Positions 1 to 6,627 of a stretch of 13,004 nucleotides of DNA are shown here, piece by piece. Origin of the DNA: Anaerolineales bacterium (GTDB lineage Bacteria; Chloroflexota; Anaerolineae; Anaerolineales; DRMV01); NCBI GenBank assembly GCA_026985785.1, contig JALSPT010000095.1:1-13004 (forward strand). The letters run 5' to 3'. The first letter of the stretch is position 1. Every line of letters begins with the position of its first letter. Position numbers and translations under genes: made by a program. The notes under the pieces were generated by a model. The model was not told the origin of the DNA, ran no database searches, and saw nothing but the letters and a program-made list of their open reading frames with translations.

Positions 1-448
1 ACCAGCCGGGGTGAAAGTGGATGTTGGGATAGTCGGCCAGGTAGGCCTGCACCTGTTCCAGCGAGGCGGCAAACATGCCCTGCCGGAAGAAACCCTCGTC
101 GTGCGCCGAGGCCGTCGGCAGGCCGGCAAAGGTGTCGAAAACGTGCAACGGCTTGTCACCTTTGGCCTCGGCGATCAACTTGGTGCTGCCGCCGCGATAC
201 ACGCCCACTTCAGCGTAAGCGCCGGGCACCTCCCGCTGCGCCTGCGCCACGGCGTAAAGGGCAAAAGCCTCGGCGGTGGTGATGCGCATGTCGCTCTCTT
301 TGCACACCCGCTTGATGAGCGCCACCACCTCCGGCGATTTGTAGCCGCCGTAGATCAGGTTCTCCACGCCGCAGATCAGGCGGTGGATGCCCTTGCGGAA
401 AGCGTCCGACTTTGCCAGGGCGGCGTAAATTAGATCACGAGTCGACAT
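1..448 (-). CDS. TylF/MycF-like class I SAM-dependent methyltransferase, 3' end outside window
   Basis: I translated the first 149 residues; the gene continues past the left edge. The SAM-binding glycine loop is seen as EVGVYRGGS (residues 80-88), followed by the acidic second strand VFDTFAGLP (103-111), whose Asp105 would contact the SAM ribose. This arrangement is typical of the TylF/macrocin O-methyltransferase family, which methylates sugar hydroxyls and is common in glycan and natural-product clusters. The start is the ATG at 448, chosen because a GAGG Shine-Dalgarno overlaps the stop codon of the upstream amidohydrolase gene, leaving only 7 nt between the genes. The two are therefore probably co-transcribed and translationally coupled. 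The substrate cannot be read from this part. A sugar O-methyltransferase for the glycan made nearby is possible but unproven, since two other transcription units lie between. The family call is fairly secure; the exact role is unknown. Confidence 0.8.
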   Translation of the reverse strand, partial: MSTRDLIYAALAKSDAFRKGIHRLICGVENLIYGGYKSPEVVALIKRVCKESDMRITTAEAFALYAVAQAQREVPGAYAEVGVYRGGSTKLIAEAKGDKPLHVFDTFAGLPTASAHDEGFFRQGMFAASLEQVQAYLADYPNIHFHPGW

Positions 449-455
449 GAGCGCC

Positions 456-1847
456 TCATTCGGTGGGGGAAAGGATGCGCCGGGCAGCGCGGTTGTGGGC
501 TTCCACCAAAGCAGGCAAATCCACGGTGGTGAGTTGGCCTTCCTTGACGACGAATTGCCCGCCGACCACGGTGTAATCGGCGCGCACCGGGGCGCAGAAG
601 GTCAGGGCGGCCACCGGGTCGTGCAACGCACCGGCGTAGTCCAGGCGGTTGAGGTTCACGGCGAAGAAATCGGCGGCCTTGCCGGGGGCGAGTTGGCCGA
701 TGTCGTCGCGGCCCAACACGCGTGCACCGCCGCGGGTGGCCATCTCCAGCGCCTGACGGGCGGTCAGCAGCGGCGGGGCGTCCGAACCGCTACGGGAGAA
801 GCCCAGCACGCCGGAGCGCGCCCGCGCCAGCAGCATGGCCAAGCGGGTTTCCTCCAGCAGGTGCGAGCCATCATTGCTCGCCGAGCCGTCCACCCCCAGG
901 CCGACCGGCACGCCCGCCATCAGCATCTCGTAGATGGGTGCAATGCCGGAGCCCAAGCGCATGTTGGAGGCCGGGCAATGCGCCACGCCCACGCCGTGCT
1001 CGGCGTAGAGGCCGATTTCGGCCTCGTTCACATGGATGCTATGGGCGAACCAGACGTCGGGGCCAATCCAGCCCAGTTCTTCCATGTAGGCCACCGGGCG
1101 TTTGCCGAATTTCTCCAGGCAGAAGATTTCCTCGTCCTCGGTTTCGGCCAGGTGGGTGTGCAGGCGCACGCCGTATTCGCGGGCAAGTTTGGCGCTTTCG
1201 CGCATCAAGTCGGCGGTCACACTGAAAGGCGAGCACGGCGCGAGCACGATTTGCAGGCGCGAGCCGGGGTTGGGGTCGTGATACTGCTCGATCAGCCGCT
1301 GGGAGTCCTTGAGGATGAAGTCCTCGTCCTCCACCACGCTGTCGGGCGGCAGGCCGCCTTTGCTCTCGCCCAGGCTCATCGAGCCGCGCGAGGCGTGCAG
1401 CCGCAGGCCGACTTCGGCGGCGGCCTCGATTTCGTCGTCCAGCCGGGCGCCGTTGGGGTAGAGATACCAATGGTCGAAAGCGGTGGTACAGCCGGAAAGC
1501 GCCAGTTCGGCCAGGGCGGTCTTCGTGGCGATGCGGAATTCCGGCGGGGTGATGCGTGCCCAGATGGGGTACAGCGTGGTCAGCCACTGGAAGAGGTTGG
1601 CGTCTTGTGCTGCGGGCACCACGCGGGTGAGCGTTTGGTAGAAGTGGTGATGGGTGTTGATCAACCCCGGCAGCACGATGTGGCCGCTCAGGTCGAGGAT
1701 TTCGTCGGCGGTGGTGGGCAATTCGGCAGTGGGGCCTACTTGTTCAATGAAGCCGTCACGGATGAACATCCCGCCGTTGGGAATTTCGCGGCGGTCGTCG
1801 TCCATCGTGACCAACACCTCCGCGTGGCGGATGAGTAAGGTGCCCAT
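456..1847 (-). CDS. Amidohydrolase-superfamily deaminase, 8-oxoguanine deaminase-like
   Basis: This is a 463-residue cytoplasmic metal-dependent hydrolase of the AtzB/TrzN/guanine-deaminase branch. The composite N-terminal beta-sandwich leads into the TIM barrel at LPGLINTHHH. Expected metal ligands are present: His66 and His68 in the HxH motif, His232 in HTHLAE with catalytic Glu235, His269 in AHS, and Asp320 in GVDGSASND. The stretch after the HxH motif (YQTLTR, then LFQWLTTLYPIWARIT) closely resembles known 8-oxoguanine deaminases, which convert 8-oxoguanine to urate. An s-triazine or other aminopurine hydrolase cannot be excluded from sequence alone. Length is normal for the family. The start is the ATG at 1847, with a strong AAGGAGG five bases upstream. 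The methyltransferase gene follows 7 nt after the TGA stop. The family is near certain; the substrate is inferred. Confidence 0.85.
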   Translation of the reverse strand: MGTLLIRHAEVLVTMDDDRREIPNGGMFIRDGFIEQVGPTAELPTTADEILDLSGHIVLPGLINTHHHFYQTLTRVVPAAQDANLFQWLTTLYPIWARITPPEFRIATKTALAELALSGCTTAFDHWYLYPNGARLDDEIEAAAEVGLRLHASRGSMSLGESKGGLPPDSVVEDEDFILKDSQRLIEQYHDPNPGSRLQIVLAPCSPFSVTADLMRESAKLAREYGVRLHTHLAETEDEEIFCLEKFGKRPVAYMEELGWIGPDVWFAHSIHVNEAEIGLYAEHGVGVAHCPASNMRLGSGIAPIYEMLMAGVPVGLGVDGSASNDGSHLLEETRLAMLLARARSGVLGFSRSGSDAPPLLTARQALEMATRGGARVLGRDDIGQLAPGKAADFFAVNLNRLDYAGALHDPVAALTFCAPVRADYTVVGGQFVVKEGQLTTVDLPALVEAHNRAARRILSPTE

Positions 1848-1852
1848 CGATG

Positions 1853-1859
1853 CCTCCTT
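1853..1859 (-). promoter_or_regulatory. Shine-Dalgarno of the amidohydrolase gene
   Basis: AAGGAGG ends five bases before the ATG at 1847. It is the best ribosome binding site in this part of the window and fixes the start of the amidohydrolase. Confidence 0.8.
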
Positions 1860-1897
1860 GGGATGGCGACGTCAGACGATTGTCGACTTAGCCCTGT

Positions 1898-1903
1898 ATT
1901 GTA
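1898..1903 (-). promoter_or_regulatory. Possible -10 element for the amidohydrolase gene
   Basis: The minus strand reads TACAAT, five of six matches to the sigma-70 -10 consensus, and would give a 5' leader of roughly 40 nt before the ATG at 1847. The bases about 17 upstream (GCGGAG) are a poor -35, so this rests mainly on one hexamer and on the need for a promoter in this gap. Confidence 0.3.
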
Positions 1904-2032
1904 CCGCGGTTTGGCGTCCACTCCGCGCCAGGTCAAACACGGCCCAAGCAGTCGTCAAGCACCATGACGAACAGGCAATAACAAAAGCACGCCCCACGGG
2001 CGTAAAGTCAAAACGCCTCCCCACACGAGCGG

Positions 2033-2062
2033 TTGACAGATTCTCCATCTTCGCGGTATGCT
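2033..2062 (+). promoter_or_regulatory. Sigma-70-type promoter of the SRP RNA gene
   Basis: A perfect TTGACA -35 (2033-2038) is followed after 18 bases by TATGCT (2057-2062), four of six matches to the -10 consensus. Initiation seven bases after the -10 falls at 2069, exactly where the closing stem of the SRP RNA begins. That agreement between promoter position and RNA structure is good independent support. It is the best housekeeping-type promoter I see in the window. Confidence 0.8.
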
Positions 2063-2068
2063 TGGGGC

Positions 2069-2177
2069 GTCCCCGGATGGGTCCGACGCGGCAGTGCCCT
2101 CCGAACCGGGTCAGGTCCGAGAGGAAGCAGCCCTAAGGAGGTCCCACTGGGTGCCGTCGGGGTGCCTGTCCGGGGAC
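2069..2177 (+). ncRNA. ffs: Signal recognition particle RNA, small bacterial type (4.5S-like)
   Basis: This RNA of about 109 nt binds Ffh and directs nascent membrane and secreted proteins to the translocon. The diagnostic helix 8 is present: GGTCAGGTCC, a four-base loop GAGA, then GGAAGCAGCC, with the conserved symmetric and asymmetric internal loops in place. The ends close with nine base pairs (GTCCCCGGA at 2069-2077 with TCCGGGGAC at 2169-2177). Further arm pairings are CCGACG with CGTCGG, CAGTG with CACTG and CCTCC with GGAGG. The loop is a GNRA tetraloop, GAGA rather than the usual GGAA. The length leaves no room for the Alu domain of the long Bacillus-type RNA. The gene has its own promoter at 2033-2062 and is convergent with the anti-sigma gene. 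Short reading frames across it are not genes. Confidence 0.93.
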
Positions 2178-2197
2178 ATTGGTTGTGGGAAAAGGCA

Positions 2198-2224
2198 AAG
2201 GCGGCCTCGTCATGAGGCCGCCTT
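2198..2224 (-). terminator. Hairpin terminator after the sigma/anti-sigma unit
   Basis: An 11-bp perfect stem (AAGGCGGCCTC with GAGGCCGCCTT, 5-base loop) lies 26 bases past the anti-sigma stop. On the minus strand it is followed by TTTGCCTTTTCCC, an interrupted U-tract, so it fits a Rho-independent terminator for the leftward unit. On the plus strand no U-run follows. It might still help end or stabilise the SRP RNA precursor, which stops 20 bases before the stem. Confidence 0.65.
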
Positions 2225-2250
2225 CGAGTTAGGGCGGGAGAGGGGGAGGC

Positions 2251-3885
2251 TTAGTGGTTCCCGCCGTCGTGGTCGCCGCCGTCGTGGTCGCCGCCCCACG
2301 GCATGGTAGGCATCGCCGTCGGCTGCGGCATCGGGGTCATGGTAGGCTGACCGTTGTGCCCGCCTTCGTGGTTCCCGCCGTCGTGGTCGCCGCCCCACGG
2401 CATGGTAGGCATCGCCGTCGGCTGCGGCATCGGGGTCATGGTAGGCTGACCTTGGGCAATGACGGTGACCACCCGGGCCGTAAAGGTGCCATCTTCTTGA
2501 GGTTCGGCCACTACCATCACCAAGTCACCAACCTGGGCTTCACCGTGCAAGCGGGTGTCTTCCGTGATGTTCACCGTCTTGCCGTCCACGACCCACTGAC
2601 CATCGTTTTGAGCCTCCACCGTGCCCTGGAAGGAAACCATGCGATGCTCAGGGGTGCTGTGGGGGGCGTTCACCAGTTTGATTTCCTCGGCAACGAGGCT
2701 GCCATCGCTGTTCACCGTCGCTTTCACCCGCACGATGTCACCGACCTGGATGTCGCCCTGGATTTCCGTGGCATCGGTGACGGCGACCGATTGACCATTG
2801 ACCGTCCAGGTGCCATCCTCGATGGCGTCCACCGTGCCCACGAAGCGTACCGGCATGTTTTCGGCCTGCTTCTCACCCAGGGGCACTACCTGCACCACGA
2901 CTTGCTGCCCTTGCGGGTCCACATAGCCATGGATGTTGACCTTGTCGCCAACCTGGACGTCGCCGGTGATGCGAGCATCGTCGGGGACGATGACGGTCTG
3001 CCCATCGACAACCCAGGTGTTGCCCTCCATGCTTTCCACCGTGCCCTGCAGATGGAAGAGCACCTGATCCATCGCCTGCTGCATCTGTTGCCTGGTCTCA
3101 CGGCCCTGCTCTTGAGCCCGCTGAGCCTCTTGCTCGCCTTTGTCGCGGGCCTCGCCCATCCGCTGCATCGCCTCGGCATAATCCTTCATGGCCTCTTGCT
3201 CAGCCTGCTCGGCGTGGCGCATGGCGGCCTCCAAAACGGCATGGGCTTCCGGCGGCGCTTGGCGCATGGCCTGCTGCAGCATCTGCACGGCCACCTGGGA
3301 CATCACCGCCACACGAGCCGCGGCGTCGCTCTGCCCTTGCTGCGCCAACTGGCGGGAAATCGCTTCGGCCTTTTGGAGGTGCTCCTGCATGTTGACGGCC
3401 ACGTCGGGAATGCGGTCAAGTTGCCCTTCGGCAGCCAAGGCTTGCATTTCGGCTACCCGCTCCTGGGCAAATTCCAGGTGCAACTCGGCTTTGGTCACGG
3501 GGTCGGTGGTGAAAGTCAGTTCGGCCTGCTCGACCACCGTTTTCACAGGATACAACGCATCGCCCGGCAGGGCATCCTGCGAGGCGTAGGCAGCGGCTGC
3601 GCCGCCGCCGAAGAGAACACTCACTGCCATCAAAGCAGCAATCAGTAAGTTGACCATTTTCAGGCCCTCCTTTCGGGTGTTGGGTTTTGGCTGAATCCAC
3701 TTTCTAAGACGAGCCAACAGCCCAAAGGATACGGCCTGGGATGGTAATTCGTCAGGTTTCATCTCGGCAGCACGCTGCAAAAACTGCGCCCGCCCCTCCG
3801 CCGCGCGACGCGGGTCACGCGGCGGCACCTGCCGGAGAGCGTTCAGGCGTGCTTCCAGGCGGGGATCCAGTTCATCTTTGTTCAC
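2251..3885 (-). CDS. Probable membrane anti-sigma factor with DUF5667-like stalk and three DUF5666-like repeats
   Basis: This 544-residue protein has a charged cytoplasmic N-terminus (1-76), one membrane helix (about 77-101), then an external part. Just outside the membrane, DALPGDALYPVK (104-115) is the hallmark opening of the DUF5667 family. A Gln/Glu/Ala-rich helical, probably coiled-coil segment runs to about 275. Three homologous beta-type modules follow (about 277-334, 346-405, 417-476), each with the pattern GTV-(E/D)-x(6-7)-W-x-V-(D/N)-G and later QVGD or similar, as in DUF5666. The tail (479-544) is two 33-residue units rich in Pro, Thr, Met, His, Asp and Gly. The GTG start at 3885 has a strong Shine-Dalgarno. 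It lies inside the sigma gene, overlapping by 14 nt, so translation is probably coupled. Position and topology suggest an anti-sigma factor, although I see no zinc-type HxxxCxxC motif. The stimulus is unknown. Confidence 0.78.
   Translation of the reverse strand: MNKDELDPRLEARLNALRQVPPRDPRRAAEGRAQFLQRAAEMKPDELPSQAVSFGLLARLRKWIQPKPNTRKEGLKMVNLLIAALMAVSVLFGGGAAAAYASQDALPGDALYPVKTVVEQAELTFTTDPVTKAELHLEFAQERVAEMQALAAEGQLDRIPDVAVNMQEHLQKAEAISRQLAQQGQSDAAARVAVMSQVAVQMLQQAMRQAPPEAHAVLEAAMRHAEQAEQEAMKDYAEAMQRMGEARDKGEQEAQRAQEQGRETRQQMQQAMDQVLFHLQGTVESMEGNTWVVDGQTVIVPDDARITGDVQVGDKVNIHGYVDPQGQQVVVQVVPLGEKQAENMPVRFVGTVDAIEDGTWTVNGQSVAVTDATEIQGDIQVGDIVRVKATVNSDGSLVAEEIKLVNAPHSTPEHRMVSFQGTVEAQNDGQWVVDGKTVNITEDTRLHGEAQVGDLVMVVAEPQEDGTFTARVVTVIAQGQPTMTPMPQPTAMPTMPWGGDHDGGNHEGGHNGQPTMTPMPQPTAMPTMPWGGDHDGGDHDGGNH
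2254..2451 (-). repeat. Two tandem 99-bp units encoding the His/Asp-rich tail
   Basis: Copy one (2353-2451) and copy two (2254-2352) abut with a 99-bp period. They are identical over a 77-nt core (2276-2352 and 2375-2451) and differ only near the unit ends. Each encodes 33 residues: a Pro/Thr/Met stretch, then WGGDHDGG and a His-Asn/Asp-Gly run. Identity at the DNA level, including silent positions, points to recent in-frame duplication. Confidence 0.92.
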
Positions 3886-4435
3886 CGACGTCCTCCTTCT
3901 CCAAAATGCGCCGCAACGCCGCCAGCGCTCGATGTTGCAACGCCTTCACGGCACCGACCGGCTTGTCCAGCGCATCCGCCACCTCTTTCAGGCTCCATTC
4001 TTCCAAAAAGCGCAACACGATGACCTGTCGTTGGTCGGGGGTCAGCAGCCGAAGGGCAGCGCGCATTCGTTCCTGTTCCTCACGGGCTACCATCTGGCTC
4101 CCCAACGACGCTGCATCGTCGGAGAGCACCTCACCGAGAGCGTCGATGTCGGTCTGAGGTGGCGGCTGGCGGCGATAGTAATCGGTTACCCAATTATGCG
4201 CCACCCGGTAAAGATAAGCCTTAAGGTGCTCCTTCGGCCCGCCACCGTTCCGCAGCGCCTGCAAAAAGCGGGCAAAAGTTTCCGCGACGCATTCCTCGGC
4301 CAGATCTTGATCCCCCAGCAAACGCATGGCATAACGGTAAAGCAAGGGACTGTAGATGTCGTAAATCTGGCCAAGGGCTTCCATATCCCATTGTCGGGCG
4401 GCTTTCAGCAATTGGGCATCAGAGGATGGCGCCAT
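3872..4435 (-). CDS. ECF-type RNA polymerase sigma factor
   Basis: This 187-residue protein is of normal length for a group 4 (extracytoplasmic function) sigma factor. Region 2 spans about 20-90 (IYDIYSPLLYRYAMRLL, then DLAEECVAETF and LKAYLYRVAHNWVTDYYRR) and would bind core polymerase and the -10 element. Region 4 spans about 125-177 (LTPDQRQVIVLRFLEEWSLKEVADAL, then GAVKALQHRALAALRR), a helix-turn-helix for the -35 element. There is no region 1.1 or 3. The ATG at 4435 is preceded by AGGAA with a 5-base spacer. The stop lies 14 nt inside the next gene, the probable membrane anti-sigma factor, so the pair should be made together. Such sigma factors often control their own operon, but I could not identify a convincing promoter upstream. 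Targets are unknown. Confidence 0.92.
   Translation of the reverse strand: MAPSSDAQLLKAARQWDMEALGQIYDIYSPLLYRYAMRLLGDQDLAEECVAETFARFLQALRNGGGPKEHLKAYLYRVAHNWVTDYYRRQPPPQTDIDALGEVLSDDAASLGSQMVAREEQERMRAALRLLTPDQRQVIVLRFLEEWSLKEVADALDKPVGAVKALQHRALAALRRILEKEDVGEQR
3892..3898 (-). promoter_or_regulatory. Shine-Dalgarno supporting the GTG start of the anti-sigma gene
   Basis: AAGGAGG lies within the last codons of the sigma gene, six bases before the GTG at 3885. The next in-frame ATG would be residue 42, with no comparable site, so the GTG is the better start. Confidence 0.75.
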
Positions 4436-4617
4436 AATGCTTCCTACACTCTAAGACGGAGAAAAAGGCAGAAGGATACGGGAAAAAGCACCTGAAGCGG
4501 TAGTAGGGCGGGCAACAAAGGGGCAGTCACCGTCCACTTGGGCAAGATGCTCGGCTTGCCAACTCTCTCAAGGAGAGGGCAACCGCCCCGTTGAAACGTC
4601 AGACCAACCCCGAGAGC
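4436..4617. other. 182-bp spacer between the polysaccharide operon and the sigma gene
   Basis: This is the largest minus-strand gap after the SRP region and probably holds the end of the polysaccharide operon and the promoter of the sigma unit. An imperfect hairpin occurs at 4556-4582 (TTGCC and CTCTC arms with a two-base bulge), without a U-run on either side. I found no clear sigma-70 promoter pair, which would fit transcription by the ECF sigma itself, but no ECF consensus stands out either. Confidence 0.4.
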
Positions 4618-5688
4618 CTATATTCCAACATCCACCCAGCGCAGCGCATCGCCTTTGGGAATATCGCGCAGAGCGCGGGTGCCGATGACCGCGTCCATCT
4701 CCCACGATTGGATTGCGCCGATGACGTTGGGGCGCAGGACGTCGAGCATCTCGCGGGTGATGGTTTCCCCGGCTTTGATGTCGCGCGCGGCGCGCACGCA
4801 GCGGCGCTGCACCAGGTAGGTTTCCTTTTCGTTGCCGGCCACGAATTTGTCGCCGGAGCCAAGGGCGCGTTCCAGTTTGCGGGTTTCTTCCACCATCAGC
4901 GCCCATTCGTCGGGGTTGGTGGCGAATTTGTGGTCAGGGCCTTCCCGATCGTTGTCGTCGGTGAAGTGGCGTTCCACCACCCGGGCGCCCAGGGCCACCG
5001 CGCCCAAAATCACGGCCAGGCCGCGGGTATGGTCGGAGATGCCCAGCACCACGTCCGGCCACATGCTGCGGTAGGTCTTCAACACGTTCAGGTGAATATG
5101 GTCGAAGTTTTCCTCGCTGGCCGTGTAGTTGGTGTTGCACTGCATCAGCACAATCTGGTCGTTGACTTCCCGCACCATGCGCATCGCCCGGGCGACGTCG
5201 CTGATATCCGAAGCGCCGGTGGCCATCATGATGGGCTTGCCCTTTTTCGCCATGTAAACCAGCAATTCCGGCCACGACATCAGCCCCGAACCGGCCTTGT
5301 ACACCGGCACATACGGTTCGATGTGGTCCACCGAGTCGAAGTCGTAAGGTGAGGAAAAGAAGTCGATGCCGACCTTGTCGCATTCCTCTTTGAGGTACGG
5401 CGTCCAGTCGCGGGGCAAGGAAGCCTCTTCGTACACCTGATAGACCGATTTCTTCCACGCGGCCTGGTGGGAAAGTTGTTTGCCAAAGGCGCGGAAGCCA
5501 TAATCGGAGACGATTTTGGGGGCGAGAAAGTGCTGGAACTTGGCGGCGTCCGCCCCGGCTTCCTTGGCCAGGCGGATAAGCATTTTAGCGCGCTCCAAGG
5601 AGCCATCATGGTTGGCGGCGATGTCGGCGATGAAATAGGTGGGGTGGCCGTCGCCAATCAGGCGGTTGCCAATGCGGATTTCGGGCAT
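4618..5688 (-). CDS. neuB: NeuB/PseI-family nonulosonic acid (sialic-acid-like) synthase
   Basis: This family condenses phosphoenolpyruvate with an N-acetylated hexose to form a nine-carbon nonulosonic acid. The 356-residue protein has the usual two parts: a TIM barrel (about 15-280) and a C-terminal antifreeze-like SAF domain (about 293-354, RRCVRAARDIKAGE to DIPKGDALRW). Barrel landmarks include ANHDGS (25-30), KAGADAAKFQ-like GADAAKFQ (45-52), SSPYD, KAGSG (131-135), GISDHT with His220 and ERHFT with His241, the two expected metal ligands, then GPDHKF. The N-terminal motif reads AD-IAANH, with Asp22 where PseI and NeuB usually have Glu. The start ATG at 5688 has GGAGGT five bases upstream, 27 nt after the reductase gene. 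With a PseB-type dehydratase in the operon, pseudaminic or a related acid is a reasonable product, but the substrate is not fixed by sequence; the symbol denotes the family. Confidence 0.88.
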   Translation of the reverse strand: MPEIRIGNRLIGDGHPTYFIADIAANHDGSLERAKMLIRLAKEAGADAAKFQHFLAPKIVSDYGFRAFGKQLSHQAAWKKSVYQVYEEASLPRDWTPYLKEECDKVGIDFFSSPYDFDSVDHIEPYVPVYKAGSGLMSWPELLVYMAKKGKPIMMATGASDISDVARAMRMVREVNDQIVLMQCNTNYTASEENFDHIHLNVLKTYRSMWPDVVLGISDHTRGLAVILGAVALGARVVERHFTDDNDREGPDHKFATNPDEWALMVEETRKLERALGSGDKFVAGNEKETYLVQRRCVRAARDIKAGETITREMLDVLRPNVIGAIQSWEMDAVIGTRALRDIPKGDALRWVDVGI

Positions 5689-5715
5689 GGTACACCTCCA
5701 AGAGATGGGGAAAGG

Positions 5716-6627
5716 CTACTGCCAGCCACGGATGCGTTCGGGATAGCCGCGGCGTTCAAGGGTGTAAAAGGCATCCAGACCTGCTTCCCAGTCGGGGAGC
5801 GAATGCCCCAGGGCGGCTGCGAGTTTGTCGCTGCGCAGGGTGAGGCGCCGCGGGCGGGGCGCAGTGAGCGGCGCCTCGTTCACCGACGCCGGGCGCACCA
5901 ACGCCGCAGGCAGTCCAAAGCGGCGCGCCAAGGCCACGCCAAAGGTGTATTTGCTCACACAAGCCCTGCCGGTGAAATGATAAAGGCCATGCAGGCCACG
6001 GGCAAGGGCTTCCAACAAGACCTGCGCCAGGTGGTTGGCCAGCAACGGGCAGAAGTAGACGTCGGTAAAACCGGGAGATGGCTCACCCTGGCGCAGCCGC
6101 ACCAAAAACCATTCGGCCAGGCTGCGCTTGCCGCTCAGGCTCCAGCCAAAGAAATTGACCCGCGCGACCAGCGCGTCGGGGTAGGCAGTCTGGACGGCGC
6201 GTTCGCCGGCCAGTTTGGTGCGGGCGTAAGTGTTGAGGGGGCGGGGCGGGTCGGCTTCGGTGTAATCGCCGCGGCGCCCGTCGAAAACGGCATCGGTGGA
6301 AATGTGGACGAAGGGCACGCCCTCGCGCGCCGCCAGCGCCGCCAGTTCGGCAGGCAGATGGACGTTGAGGCGCTCGGCAAGGTCGGGCTGCTGCTCGCAG
6401 GCATCGACGTGGGCCAGCGCGGCGGTATGCACCACGGCGTCGGGGTGGGCCACCCGCCACACCTCATCGGCAGCGCCAGGCCGGGCCAGATCAGCCTGCA
6501 ACGTGCGGAAGGGCGCTCGCGGCAGCGCCCTCCGCGCGACGCCTACCACCTCATGCCCAGCGGCCAACGCCTCCCACGCCAGGTTCACACCCAACAAGCC
6601 GGTGATGCCTGTAACCAGTAACCTCAT
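5716..6627 (-). CDS. RmlD-like NAD(P)-dependent sugar reductase (extended SDR)
   Basis: This 303-residue short-chain dehydrogenase resembles dTDP-4-dehydrorhamnose reductase, which reduces 4-keto-6-deoxy nucleotide sugars. The Rossmann loop is GITGLLG (7-13). The catalytic set is Thr111 in ISTDAVFDG, Tyr134 and Lys138 in YARTK. The order HTAALAHVDACE, then STDAVFDG, then PLNTYARTKLAGE is characteristic of the RmlD group. Length matches the family. The ATG overlaps the stop of the sulfotransferase gene as ATGA, indicating coupled translation. No rmlA, rmlB or rmlC is in the window. The substrate may therefore be dTDP-4-keto-rhamnose made elsewhere, or the 4-keto-6-deoxy product of the PseB-like enzyme two genes upstream, as in routes to FucNAc or QuiNAc. 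The reaction class is secure; the substrate is not. Confidence 0.82.
   Translation of the reverse strand: MRLLVTGITGLLGVNLAWEALAAGHEVVGVARRALPRAPFRTLQADLARPGAADEVWRVAHPDAVVHTAALAHVDACEQQPDLAERLNVHLPAELAALAAREGVPFVHISTDAVFDGRRGDYTEADPPRPLNTYARTKLAGERAVQTAYPDALVARVNFFGWSLSGKRSLAEWFLVRLRQGEPSPGFTDVYFCPLLANHLAQVLLEALARGLHGLYHFTGRACVSKYTFGVALARRFGLPAALVRPASVNEAPLTAPRPRRLTLRSDKLAAALGHSLPDWEAGLDAFYTLERRGYPERIRGWQ

Noticed and set aside
447..1838. Long plus-strand open frame of 463 codons opposite the amidohydrolase gene
   Set aside because: Antisense shadow in GC-rich DNA. The minus strand carries a complete set of amidohydrolase metal ligands and a strong ribosome binding site; the plus-strand product is a low-complexity Gly/Ala/His/Val-rich sequence with no family motif.
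2033..2309. Two short plus-strand open frames (2033-2215 and 2058-2309)
   Set aside because: They run through the SRP RNA and its promoter; the conserved RNA explains the sequence.
2254..3648. Plus-strand open frame of 464 codons opposite the anti-sigma gene
   Set aside because: Shadow of a gene with clear domains and coupling to the sigma factor; the His/Leu/Gly-rich product looks like complement-strand translation.
4556..4582. Imperfect hairpin after neuB as an intrinsic terminator
   Set aside because: The stem has a two-base bulge and no U-run follows on either strand; kept only as a note in the spacer entry.
5467..6621. Plus-strand open frame of 384 codons opposite neuB and the reductase
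   Set aside because: It spans two well-supported minus-strand genes and their junction, and shows no motif of its own.
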